A stretch of 64,000 bases of DNA, from positions 310,001 to 374,000 of the forward strand of contig CAVWDU010000004.1 of the NCBI GenBank assembly GCA_963753815.1, in the 5' to 3' direction. Both the position numbers and the translations under genes were made by a program. The notes beneath the pieces were generated by a model. That model saw nothing but the letters and a program-made list of their open reading frames with translations, did no database searches and had not been told where the DNA came from. Source of the stretch: CAVWDU01 sp963753815. Lineage in GTDB: Bacteria; Pseudomonadota; Gammaproteobacteria; Pseudomonadales; Halieaceae. Positions 9,379 through 17,242 of the stretch are shown here, one piece after another (position 1 is the first letter of the stretch; every line of letters begins with the position of its first letter).

Positions 9379-10164
9379 TCAGAGTACAGCCAGTCGGCTG
9401 TTACGCAGGTCGGTGACCAGCATACACCCCGGGCTGTGGGTAATCGCCAGCGGCGGCCTGGCTTCAGCGAGGGCCACCTGCGGGGTCACACCGCAGGCCC
9501 AGAACACCGGCACCTCGTGATCGCGAATCTCAACCGGGTCGCCGTATTCAGGTCGTGCCAGGTCTTCGATACCGATCAGTCCCGGATCACCAAAATGTAT
9601 CGGCGCGCCGTGCACCGACGGAAACCGCGAGCAGATCTGGATCGCCCTGATCGCATCCGCCGCCAGAAACGGCCGCATGCTGACCACCATCCGTCCGCTG
9701 AAGCGACCGGCGGTAGCGCATGGCAGGCTGGTCCGGTACATGGGTACATTGACGCCGCTGCTGATATTGCGCACATCCAGGCCGTCGGCGAGCAGGGCCT
9801 CCTCGAAGGAAAACGAGCAGCCCAACGCAAACGTGACCAGGTCGTCGCGCCAGAGCGTGCGGATATCGTGGTGTTCACCCACCAATTCGCCGTCGATGAA
9901 TTGGCGGTACGCCGGGACGTCGCTGCGGATGTCCACATCGCCAAGTCCGGGCAGCTCGAAGCTGCCGGGTTGGTCTGACATTGCGATCAGCGGACAGGGC
10001 TTGGGGTTGAGCTGACAGAATCGCAGGAAATCGTCGGCCCAGGCGTGCGGGAGAATAACCACGTTGCATTGCACGTAGCCAGCGGCAAGCCCCGAGGTGT
10101 TGCCCCGGTGCTCACCGGCGCGGATGCGGGCACGCAGCGCGGCGGGCTCACTGGATTCCTGCAT
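9379..10164 (-). CDS. DUF1445 putative hydro-lyase; operon leader
   Basis: This 261-residue protein belongs to the DUF1445 family, often labelled putative hydro-lyase. The same domain is the N-terminal half of animal D-glutamate cyclase. Visible features are AGYVQCNVVILP near the start, a GCSFSFEEAL segment, NVPMYRTSLPC, and VFWACGVTPQ near the C-terminus. I chose the ATG at 10164 because it has a GGGGAG ribosome site 8 bases upstream; the open frame extends further but is Arg/Cys-rich and unlike the family. It is the first gene of the operon that continues through pxpABC, DUF4392, the aminotransferase and alr. Its activity is not established from sequence alone. Confidence 0.83.
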   Translation of the reverse strand: MQESSEPAALRARIRAGEHRGNTSGLAAGYVQCNVVILPHAWADDFLRFCQLNPKPCPLIAMSDQPGSFELPGLGDVDIRSDVPAYRQFIDGELVGEHHDIRTLWRDDLVTFALGCSFSFEEALLADGLDVRNISSGVNVPMYRTSLPCATAGRFSGRMVVSMRPFLAADAIRAIQICSRFPSVHGAPIHFGDPGLIGIEDLARPEYGDPVEIRDHEVPVFWACGVTPQVALAEARPPLAITHSPGCMLVTDLRNSRLAVL

Positions 10165-10415
10165 GCTGTCTCCCCGGTGCACGTGCACGGTGGTTGATGG
10201 TCGCTGACGCGCCGGGTCTCTGGCTCGACGCATTCCGCTGCCGTGGGCACCTTCGGCCCTGTTGCGGCAACATCGGTGATTACACCCGAAATCCGTCAAT
10301 TGACGCAAGCGCCACGGCCGGGTTGCCCGGGCGCGACCGTGACAGATCGCAGTAAGGTAAAACCCTGTTATAGTTGTGGCAAAGCCAACGAATTCGGTAT
10401 CAAGAGGAAACCGTC
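10165..10415. promoter_or_regulatory. Divergent intergenic region, operon and acyl-CoA synthetase
   Basis: This 251-base gap separates the leftward D-amino-acid operon from the rightward acyl-CoA synthetase gene, so both promoters should lie here. A TTATAG element stands about 50 bases before the synthetase start, but I found no well-spaced -35 partner. An AGAGGAAA ribosome site precedes the ATG at 10416. No convincing operator palindrome was seen. Confidence 0.4.
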
Positions 10416-11984
10416 ATGCCTCACCCCAGCGTTACCGCCGAGACCTACCCCCACAAACCCGCCATCATCATGGGCGGCAGCAAGGAGATGGTCACCTACC
10501 AGGAACTCGATGACCGCTCCAACCAGGGCGCGCAGCTGTTTCGCTCACTCGGACTGGCGAAGGGAGATCACATTGCGCTTCTAATGGAGAACACGCGGCA
10601 GTTCCTGGAGATCTGCTGGGCCGCGCAGCGGGCCGGGTTGACCTACACCCCGATCAGCACTCACCTGAAACGCGACGAGGTGCTTTACATCGTCAAAAAC
10701 TGCGGTGCACGCCTGTTTATCGGTTCGCTGAAGCTCGCTGCCGTGGCCGAGGAGATGGTCGCGGCAGCGGAACAGGTCGAACATTGCTACATGGTCGGGG
10801 GTGTAAAGCCGGGCTTTGACTCCTGGGAGGAGGCGACCGACGCCCAGCCGGCCGCGCCGATCGATGACCAGGCCAACGGTACACCCATGTTGTATTCCTC
10901 GGGAACCACGGGGCAGCCCAAGGGTGTGTTGCTGCCGCCGACCAGCGATGACGTGCACGCGCCCCATCCCCTCGTCGGTTCCCTGGGACAGGCTTTCGGT
11001 TTCGGCGAGGAGACGGTCTACCTGTCGCCCGCACCGCTGTACCACGCGGCCCCCCTGCATTTCTGCATGATGGCACTCTACCAGGGCGGGACCGTCGTGG
11101 TGATGGAGCAGTTCGATGCCGAGCAGTCGCTGGCGTTGATCGAGGAACACCGGGTTACGCACAGCCAGTGGGTCCCGATCATGTTTATCCGGATGCTGAA
11201 ACTGCCCGAGGGCGTGCGTGAACGCTATGACATCAGTTCAATGCAGTTCGCGATACATGCCGCCGCGCCATGCCCCATCGAGGTCAAGGAAAAGATGATC
11301 GAGTGGTGGGGGCCGGTGATCGTGGAGTACTACGCGGCCAGTGAAGGTATCGGGGCGACCATTATCGACTCGGCGGGCTGGCTGAGCCACAAGGGTTCCG
11401 TCGGTCCTGCGATGGCGGGGGAGATACACGTGGTAGGCGACGATGGCGAGGAGTTGCCGCCGGGTGAGATCGGGACCATCTATTTCAGCGGGGAGCAGGC
11501 CACCTTTCAGTACCATGGCGAGCCGGATAAAACAGCACAGGCCTTCAATGACAAGGGTTGGGCGACGACCGGCGATGTCGGCTACCTCGATGAAGACCGC
11601 TATCTTTATCTTACGGATCGAAAGCACTTCATGATTATCAGCGGCGGAGTCAACATCTATCCCCAGGAGATCGAGAACATTCTGATCACCCACGACAAGG
11701 TCGCCGACGTCGCGGTGTTCGGGGTCCCCAATGAAGAGTTCGGCGAGGAGGTGAAGGCCGTCGTCGAACCGCTGAACTGGGTCGACGCCACCGACGAGGT
11801 TGCCATTGAGATCATGGAGTGGTTGCGGGAGCGCCTGTCGCATATCAAGGTCCCGCGTACCGTGCACTTTTCCCGCAAGCTGCCGCGCCTGGATAACGGC
11901 AAACTGTACAAGCGGGAGTTGGCGGAGGAATTCAGGGGTGCGACACGGGACGATGTTCCAACGCTCAAGAGCGACGAGGACTGA
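10416..11984 (+). CDS. Acyl-CoA synthetase (AMP-binding)
   Basis: This 522-residue ANL-superfamily enzyme activates a carboxylic acid to its CoA thioester through an acyl-adenylate. The AMP-binding P-loop YSSGTTGQPKG lies near residue 164. The later motifs are YYAASEG, TGDVGYLDEDRYLYLTDR and the hinge region with ISGGVNIYP, and the C-terminal lysine motif is present as LDNGKLYKRE. I chose the ATG at 10416 for its AGAGGAAA ribosome site. It resembles the medium/long-chain or steroid acid ligases of the FadD group, but the substrate cannot be read from sequence. It stands alone between divergent and co-directional genes. Confidence 0.87.
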   Translation: MPHPSVTAETYPHKPAIIMGGSKEMVTYQELDDRSNQGAQLFRSLGLAKGDHIALLMENTRQFLEICWAAQRAGLTYTPISTHLKRDEVLYIVKNCGARLFIGSLKLAAVAEEMVAAAEQVEHCYMVGGVKPGFDSWEEATDAQPAAPIDDQANGTPMLYSSGTTGQPKGVLLPPTSDDVHAPHPLVGSLGQAFGFGEETVYLSPAPLYHAAPLHFCMMALYQGGTVVVMEQFDAEQSLALIEEHRVTHSQWVPIMFIRMLKLPEGVRERYDISSMQFAIHAAAPCPIEVKEKMIEWWGPVIVEYYAASEGIGATIIDSAGWLSHKGSVGPAMAGEIHVVGDDGEELPPGEIGTIYFSGEQATFQYHGEPDKTAQAFNDKGWATTGDVGYLDEDRYLYLTDRKHFMIISGGVNIYPQEIENILITHDKVADVAVFGVPNEEFGEEVKAVVEPLNWVDATDEVAIEIMEWLRERLSHIKVPRTVHFSRKLPRLDNGKLYKRELAEEFRGATRDDVPTLKSDED

Positions 11985-12161
11985 CCCCGGGCCCCCCGGA
12001 GGGTGCGCGCTGCGCGTGGGGCGAGCCTGGCGGCGCGTGGGTAGGTGGGCGTTGACATGCCGTGACGGACTGCACGACTATGCCCAACACGGTTGGGACT
12101 GGGCTGGTGTTGGGTTAAGCTGAGGCGAATTCGCGAGCATCGCATCGAGAGGGCGTAACCA

Positions 12162-13847
12162 GTGCTGAAATCTCGCAAGCTTAAGCAGCTTGAAAAGGCT
12201 ATGGACCAGGCTGATAGCTACGCCCAGTGGTGTGAGGCTGCGCAGCTGCATGACGAGCTTTCCGGGGCAAAACGCTGGCGGGAAGTCGACCAGACACGAC
12301 AATACGACTATGCCCAGATCAGGCTGCGGCTCGACCGTCTGCGCAGTCTGCGGGCGCGCAACGACCACGCCGGCCTGCTGTATGCGCTCAACGAGGGCAT
12401 ACACGGCAACATGGGCGGTATGGGCCGCAGCAGCCTCTACCGGCGGGCGATGTTCGGCACCAAACGCCTCATTGAACAGTACATCGACGAAATCGACGAC
12501 TCGCTGCGCTTCCTGGCGGAACTGGACAGTCCGGATATCGATATCCAGCAGAAACTGGATTTTTTCTACCGGGCCAATGTCTGTTACGGCCGGTCGGCGC
12601 TGATGCTGAGTGGCGGTGGGGTGCTGGGCTTCTATCACCTCGGCGTGGTGAAAACGATGCTTGAAGAGGGCCTGCTGCCGCGGGTGATTTCCGGGTCCAG
12701 CGCCGGCGCACTGGTCGCGGGTGTGCTGGGTACCCACACGGATGAGGAACTCGAGCACTTTTACGATCCCGCGAACGTCCATTTCGAGGCCGAGCGCGAG
12801 GCCAACGTGTTCTCCCGTATGTTTTTCGGCGCCAACCCGCAGATCGACGTGGGCGATCTCGAGCGCATCGTCGCACGCCTGATCCCCGACATGACGTTCC
12901 AGGAGGCTTACCAGAAAACCGGCCGCCAGATCAGCATATCGGTAGCGCCGGCGGAACCTCACCAGCGATCACGCCTGTTGAACGCCATTACCTCACCCAA
13001 TGTGTACATCCGGTCAGCGACGATGGCGTCATGCGCCGTGCCCGGCGTGTTCCCTCCGGTGATGCTGATGGCAAAGAACGCCCACGGTGAGGCCCAGCCC
13101 TATCTGCCGGCCCGTCGCTGGGTAGACGGGTCGATCGCCGATGACCTGCCGGCCAAGCGGCTGTCGCGGCTGTTCAGCACCAACCACTATATCGTGAGCA
13201 TGGTGAACCCGTTGGTGACCCCGTTTCTGCGCACCCGCGAGACGCGCAGTACGCTGGGCAAGGCTTTGGGTAGCCTGGGTGTCGGAGTCAGTCGAGAGGT
13301 GCTGAATTTCTATCGCGGCGTGGTGCAGAAGCAGGGTGACAACTGGCCGCGATTCAACATGCTCATGAACGGCGTACACACGCTGATCGATCAGGAGTAC
13401 AGCGGCGACATCAATATCGTCCCCAGCTTCCGCTGGTACAACCCGGCCAAGCTTCTGTCACACCTCACAGAGAATGAACTGGTGGCGCTGATGGAGGGTG
13501 GTGAACATTCCTGCTATCCGAATATCGAGTCCATCCGGCTGTGCACCAAAATCAGCCGAACCATGGAAGAGATATTGAGCCGGTTCGAATATGGCGACCT
13601 GCGACCTGATGACGCCGAATATCACCGGCCGCGATCATCCCGGCGACGACCGCCCGCAACCCGGCGGGACCTGGAAGCGATCAAGAGCGGGTCGCACGCC
13701 GGGCGTGAGACCGCCGCGCGCTCGACTGACAAAAAGAGCGGCCGTGCCAAATCAAAGTCCCACGGTTCCGCGCGGACGGCGAAGGCACGCAAAGCGGGCG
13801 GTAAGACGCCGGCGACGGGGCGTGCCCCCAAAGGCGCGGCCGCCTGA
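12162..13847 (+). CDS. Patatin-like phospholipase with DUF3336 and basic tail
   Basis: This 561-residue protein has an N-terminal DUF3336 helical region (about 1-140) and a patatin lipase domain. The patatin features are the oxyanion loop GGGVLG at 151-156, nucleophile S180 in GSSAG and the dyad aspartate D322 in WVDGS. It should hydrolyse phospholipid or other acyl esters. Yeast triacylglycerol lipases share this DUF3336-patatin architecture. The last 73 residues (about 489-561) are a low-complexity tail rich in Lys, Arg, Ala and Ser, resembling histone H1-like tails. That tail is unusual for the family and could bind acidic membranes or nucleic acid. A strong terminator on the opposite strand lies just past the stop. 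Confidence 0.88.
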   Translation: MLKSRKLKQLEKAMDQADSYAQWCEAAQLHDELSGAKRWREVDQTRQYDYAQIRLRLDRLRSLRARNDHAGLLYALNEGIHGNMGGMGRSSLYRRAMFGTKRLIEQYIDEIDDSLRFLAELDSPDIDIQQKLDFFYRANVCYGRSALMLSGGGVLGFYHLGVVKTMLEEGLLPRVISGSSAGALVAGVLGTHTDEELEHFYDPANVHFEAEREANVFSRMFFGANPQIDVGDLERIVARLIPDMTFQEAYQKTGRQISISVAPAEPHQRSRLLNAITSPNVYIRSATMASCAVPGVFPPVMLMAKNAHGEAQPYLPARRWVDGSIADDLPAKRLSRLFSTNHYIVSMVNPLVTPFLRTRETRSTLGKALGSLGVGVSREVLNFYRGVVQKQGDNWPRFNMLMNGVHTLIDQEYSGDINIVPSFRWYNPAKLLSHLTENELVALMEGGEHSCYPNIESIRLCTKISRTMEEILSRFEYGDLRPDDAEYHRPRSSRRRPPATRRDLEAIKSGSHAGRETAARSTDKKSGRAKSKSHGSARTAKARKAGGKTPATGRAPKGAAA

Positions 13848-13854
13848 CACACAT

Positions 13855-13886
13855 AAAAAAAGGCAGGATTGTAACAACCCTGCCTT
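13855..13886 (-). terminator. Rho-independent terminator of the cold-shock gene
   Basis: Read on the minus strand, the 8-base stem AAGGCAGG/CCTGCCTT (13879-13886 with 13860-13867) is followed by a run of seven T. This ends transcription of the cold-shock gene at 13938-14147. On the plus strand the hairpin has no T run of note, so it serves mainly the minus strand. Confidence 0.88.
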
Positions 13887-13937
13887 CATTCGGAACAGCG
13901 GCGGGCCCTGTATTGAGCCAGCCAGTCTGAACTAGAC

Positions 13938-14147
13938 TTACACTGCGACGATGTTCTCGGCCTGCAGACCTTTCTGGCCCTGCGTAACGTCGAACTCCAC
14001 CGGTTGGCCTTCAGCCAGGGTCTTGAAGCCGCTGCCTGAGATGGCGCTGAAGTGGGCGAACACGTCCGGTCCGGATTCCTGTTCGATGAAGCCGAAGCCC
14101 TTGGAGTCGTTGAACCACTTGACGGTTCCCTTTACTTTGCTTGACAT
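13938..14147 (-). CDS. Cold-shock protein (CspA family)
   Basis: This 69-residue single cold-shock domain binds single-stranded RNA and DNA. Both RNA-binding motifs are clear: KGFGFIE (RNP1) at about 16-22 and VFAHF (RNP2) at about 29-33. The C-terminus reads GLQAENIVAV, as in many proteobacterial Csp proteins. An AGGA ribosome site lies 8 bases before the start. A near-consensus promoter about 130 bases upstream predicts an untranslated leader of about 120 nucleotides, as in cold-inducible csp genes. A strong terminator follows, so it is a monocistronic unit. This is one of three cold-shock-domain genes in the window. Confidence 0.96.
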   Translation of the reverse strand: MSSKVKGTVKWFNDSKGFGFIEQESGPDVFAHFSAISGSGFKTLAEGQPVEFDVTQGQKGLQAENIVAV

Positions 14148-14277
14148 ACAAATTTCCTGAAATAACTAATAAAACTCGGCCCACCAGGGACAGAGGTGAT
14201 AGCAGAAAAGATCGACTGAGGTTTAAATACTGCGATGTATCGCGGATTAACTGAAGACTTTCTTTCGAGCTGAGCGC

Positions 14278-14305
14278 AGTGTACGGGCTTTAACGGCCCT
14301 GTCAA
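14278..14305 (-). promoter_or_regulatory. Sigma-70 promoter of the cold-shock gene
   Basis: On the minus strand a consensus -35 box TTGACA (14300-14305) is separated by 16 bases from a -10 box TACACT (14278-14283). Transcription would start near 14271, leaving a leader of about 120 nucleotides before the start codon at 14147. A long leader is usual for cold-shock mRNAs. The assignment rests on sequence match and position only. Confidence 0.7.
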
Positions 14306-14351
14306 GCGGATATGACTGCCACGCGTGCTCGAGCTGCGCCAACACGGCAGG

Positions 14352-15128
14352 TTAGCGCAGCCGTTTCCAGCTCTCGGTCGGTGCGTCTCTCTGGTTCAGG
14401 CCGTGGTAGGGGTGCCGATTGACCAGTTCCGGATCGCGAAACACCAGTATCAGGGCCGCACCGGCGGCAAAACCACCGATATGGGCCCAGAAAGCGGTGC
14501 CGCCGCCCTCCTGACCGATCGAGCCAAAGCCTCCCAGCAGCTGGATGAGCAGCCAGTAACCCAGCATGAAGACGGCCGGCACCGCGATTACGGTGATAAA
14601 AAAACCGAGAAAGATCAACATGTGCACGTGGACCCGGGGATAGAGCACGATGTAAGCGCCCATTACCCCGCCTATGGCACCGGACGCGCCAACCATGGGG
14701 ATGGCGGAATCAGTATCGGCAATGATCTGCGCCGCCGCTGCAGCCAGACCGCAGAGCAGGTAGAAAGCCAGGAAGCGCCCGTGCCCCATGGAATCCTCGA
14801 CGTTGTTACCGAACACCCAGAGGAACCACATATTGCCGATGATATGCATCCAGCCCCCGTGCATGAACATCGAGGTCACGATGGTGTACAGGCTGCCCGC
14901 ATCGTCGAGTTCACACCAGCTCTGCGGGCCGATCTGGAAACTGCTGCCCGGGGGCAGGGTGCCCAGTACTTCACCCGGTACCAGCCCCAGATTGCACACC
15001 GATTGTGACAGGGTCGGCTCCGCACCCATGCCCTGCAGCACCAGCCAGCAGAACGCATTCACCGCGATCAACCCGTAGGTGACGTAGGGGGTCAGGAAAT
15101 GCGGGTTGTCATCTCGAATCGGGAACAT
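14352..15128 (-). CDS. Rhomboid family intramembrane serine protease
   Basis: This 258-residue polytopic membrane protein is a rhomboid protease, which cuts substrates within the membrane. The catalytic serine is S149 in VGASGAIGG and the catalytic histidine is H216 in FWAHIGG. The oxyanion asparagine is N99 in HIIGNMWFLWVFG, inside the conserved HGGWMHIIGN segment. About six transmembrane segments are apparent, and a loop with two cysteines lies between the first two. All active-site residues are intact. It stands between the cold-shock gene and a phosphotransferase gene, with no sign of its substrate nearby. Confidence 0.93.
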   Translation of the reverse strand: MFPIRDDNPHFLTPYVTYGLIAVNAFCWLVLQGMGAEPTLSQSVCNLGLVPGEVLGTLPPGSSFQIGPQSWCELDDAGSLYTIVTSMFMHGGWMHIIGNMWFLWVFGNNVEDSMGHGRFLAFYLLCGLAAAAAQIIADTDSAIPMVGASGAIGGVMGAYIVLYPRVHVHMLIFLGFFITVIAVPAVFMLGYWLLIQLLGGFGSIGQEGGGTAFWAHIGGFAAGAALILVFRDPELVNRHPYHGLNQRDAPTESWKRLR

Positions 15129-15227
15129 GGTTGGGGCGACCGTTGCGTCGATTGAGCATAGGGGAGCATCGACAGGTTGTCTGTCGGGCGCGCGCCAGGG
15201 CGCCCGGGACGGGCGGTGGCAGAAGGA

Positions 15228-16244
15228 TCACAGCAGTTCCAACGCCATCTCGGCCAGCGGTGAGACCAGCTCTCCGCGGGAGTCCGCGTCTGCACTCGAG
15301 GCCGTACCCAGCTCCGCGCGCTTGACGATGCCCTGTACGATCGCGGCGAGCCGAAACAGGGAGAACACGATGTAGAAATTCCAGTTGGCGATGCCGTCAC
15401 GCCCCGTGCGCTCGCAGTAGCGCGCGATGTATTCCTCGTCACTGGGGATGCCGAGTGCGGCACGGTCGACGCCGCCGAGGCCTTTCATACTGCCCTGGCG
15501 CGGCAGTCGCCAGGCCATGCACTGGTTGGCGAGATCAGCGAGCGGATGACCCAGCGTCGACAGTTCCCAGTCAAGCACGGCCACTACCCGTGGCTCGGTC
15601 GGGTGAAACATCATGTTGTCCAGCCGGTAGTCGCCGTGTACCAGGCTCACGTTGCCATCGTCTGCCGGCATGTTCGCCGGCAGCCAGGTCAGCAGCGTTT
15701 CCATGGCTTCGACACGACGCGTTTCCGAGGCGCGATACTGCTTTGTCCAGCGCTCCAATTGCCGTTCGAAATAGTTGCCCGGTCGGCCATAGTCGGCGAG
15801 CCCGACCGCATTGATGTCGACGTTGTGCAGCGCCGCCAGCGTCCGGTTCATGTCATCGTAAATGGCACTGCGCTCCGCATTGTCGGCGGCGTCTTCCAGC
15901 ACCGGGTCCCACAAAATCCGACCGTCAACGCACTCCATGATATAGAACATGGAGCCGATGACGTCGGTATCCTCGCAGAGCAGGTAGGCTTCCGGTACCG
16001 GCACTTCGGTGTCACGGAGGGCGCTGATCACCCGGTATTCCCTGTCTACCGCATGAGCCGATTTCAGCAGCTCACCGGGTGGTTTCCGCCGCAGTACATA
16101 GTGCTGATTACCCGCGGTGAGCTTGAATGTCGGGTTGGACTGGCCGCCGGGAAATTTCTCCGCCGACAGTTCACCGGCGAAGCCGGGGAGGTGTTTCTCG
16201 AGGTAGGTGTTCAGGCTCGTGATATCCAGCTGCTGCGTGCTCAT
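15228..16244 (-). CDS. Phosphotransferase family protein (APH/ACAD10-like)
   Basis: This 338-residue protein has the aminoglycoside-phosphotransferase kinase fold. The catalytic loop is LVHGDYRLDNMMF, and the metal-binding aspartate follows in VLDWELSTLGHPLADLA. This subgroup is related to the kinase-like domain fused to human acyl-CoA dehydrogenases ACAD10 and ACAD11, which phosphorylate 4-hydroxy acyl-CoAs. A role in hydroxyacyl-CoA metabolism would fit the many CoA enzymes nearby, though no acyl-CoA dehydrogenase gene is directly adjacent. Antibiotic resistance is unlikely from this subgroup. The substrate is unknown. Confidence 0.85.
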   Translation of the reverse strand: MSTQQLDITSLNTYLEKHLPGFAGELSAEKFPGGQSNPTFKLTAGNQHYVLRRKPPGELLKSAHAVDREYRVISALRDTEVPVPEAYLLCEDTDVIGSMFYIMECVDGRILWDPVLEDAADNAERSAIYDDMNRTLAALHNVDINAVGLADYGRPGNYFERQLERWTKQYRASETRRVEAMETLLTWLPANMPADDGNVSLVHGDYRLDNMMFHPTEPRVVAVLDWELSTLGHPLADLANQCMAWRLPRQGSMKGLGGVDRAALGIPSDEEYIARYCERTGRDGIANWNFYIVFSLFRLAAIVQGIVKRAELGTASSADADSRGELVSPLAEMALELL

Positions 16245-16365
16245 GCGTCACCGTCCGGTCGTGGCATCGGGGTCTGCGTGCTCCGTCGTCCATGCGATCG
16301 GAGTTGCGCGCGGAGAATGTACCGCAATTGACCGGGTCAGGCAAAAGCGACGCCAGTGGCGTGTA

Positions 16366-17139
16366 TCAGCTCTCCACGAACGCGCGCTCGATCACATAAT
16401 GTGCCTGCTCGCCGTGCCGTGATTCGCGAAAGCCGCGGTCGTTGAGCATCAAACAGATGTCCTTGAGCATGCTCGGGCTGCCGCAGATCATGAATCTGTC
16501 GTGCGCCGGGTCGATGGGGTCCAGGCCGATATCAGTGGGCAGTTTGTCGTTGCTCAACAGGTCGCTGAGCCGGCCGTTGTTGCGGAACTTCTCGCGGGTG
16601 ACGGTCGGGTAATAGACCAGCTTGGCGCTGATTTCTTCGCCGAGGTACTCATGGTGGGGCAGGTCACGGGTGATCTCATGTTTGTAGGCGAGGTCCTCGA
16701 TGTATCGGCAGCCGTGGGTGAGAACGACCCGGTCGAAACGCTCGTAGAGTTCAGGATCCCTGACGATACTGAGAAAGGGCGCCAGCCCGGTGCCTGTGGC
16801 CAGCAGGTAGAGGTTGCGCCCGGGGAGCAGGTTATCGAGCACCAGCGTCCCGGTCGCTTTGCTGTTGACCAGTAGCTCATCGCCCACCTGAATGTTCTGC
16901 AGCCTGGACGTCAGTGGGCCGTCGGGGACCTTGATGCTGAAAAATTCGAGTTGGTCCTCGTAATTCGCACTCGCCATGCTGTAGGCCCGAAGCAGGGGCT
17001 TACCCTCGCGTTCGATGCCGATCATGGTGAAGTGACCGTTCTTGAAACGGAACCCGGGGTTACGGGTGGTCTTGAAGCTGAACAGGCGGTCTGTCCAGTG
17101 GTGCACGGCGGTCACTTCCTCGCGTAACAGGGTAGCCAT
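16366..17139 (-). CDS. fpr: Ferredoxin--NADP reductase
   Basis: This 257-residue FAD enzyme passes electrons between NADPH and ferredoxin or flavodoxin. The FAD-binding motif RAYSMAS is near residue 50, the nucleotide-binding segment LATGTGLAPFLSI near 115, and FMICGSPSML near 220. The C-terminus (ERAFVES) resembles the Pseudomonas Fpr subclass. The start has a GGAG ribosome site. It is divergent from a LysR-type regulator across an AT-rich 100-base gap. This is the fpr-finR arrangement of pseudomonads, in which FinR activates fpr during oxidative stress. Confidence 0.93.
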   Translation of the reverse strand: MATLLREEVTAVHHWTDRLFSFKTTRNPGFRFKNGHFTMIGIEREGKPLLRAYSMASANYEDQLEFFSIKVPDGPLTSRLQNIQVGDELLVNSKATGTLVLDNLLPGRNLYLLATGTGLAPFLSIVRDPELYERFDRVVLTHGCRYIEDLAYKHEITRDLPHHEYLGEEISAKLVYYPTVTREKFRNNGRLSDLLSNDKLPTDIGLDPIDPAHDRFMICGSPSMLKDICLMLNDRGFRESRHGEQAHYVIERAFVES

Positions 17140-17242
17140 GGCTATGTCTCCAGTTTTGATGCCGCCAGATTACGGGGTTTTTGTTAATTGGTAAAACAGG
17201 TAATATTAATATACATAATCGGAAAAACAGATATAAAATCGT
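17140..17242. promoter_or_regulatory. Shared AT-rich operator between fpr and finR-like gene
   Basis: This 103-base divergent region is markedly AT-rich compared with the surrounding GC-rich DNA, especially 17175-17235. On the plus strand TTGGTA, a 16-base spacer and TATACA form a plausible promoter for the regulator. Interleaved ATTAAT/ATTAGT-like half sites could be LysR T-N11-A boxes, but no single clear palindrome stands out. Control of fpr by the neighbouring regulator is inferred from the known fpr-finR pair. Confidence 0.5.

Noticed and set aside
12078..12962. 294-codon open frame opposite the patatin gene
   Set aside because: Antisense to conserved patatin sequence; no ribosome site or motif.
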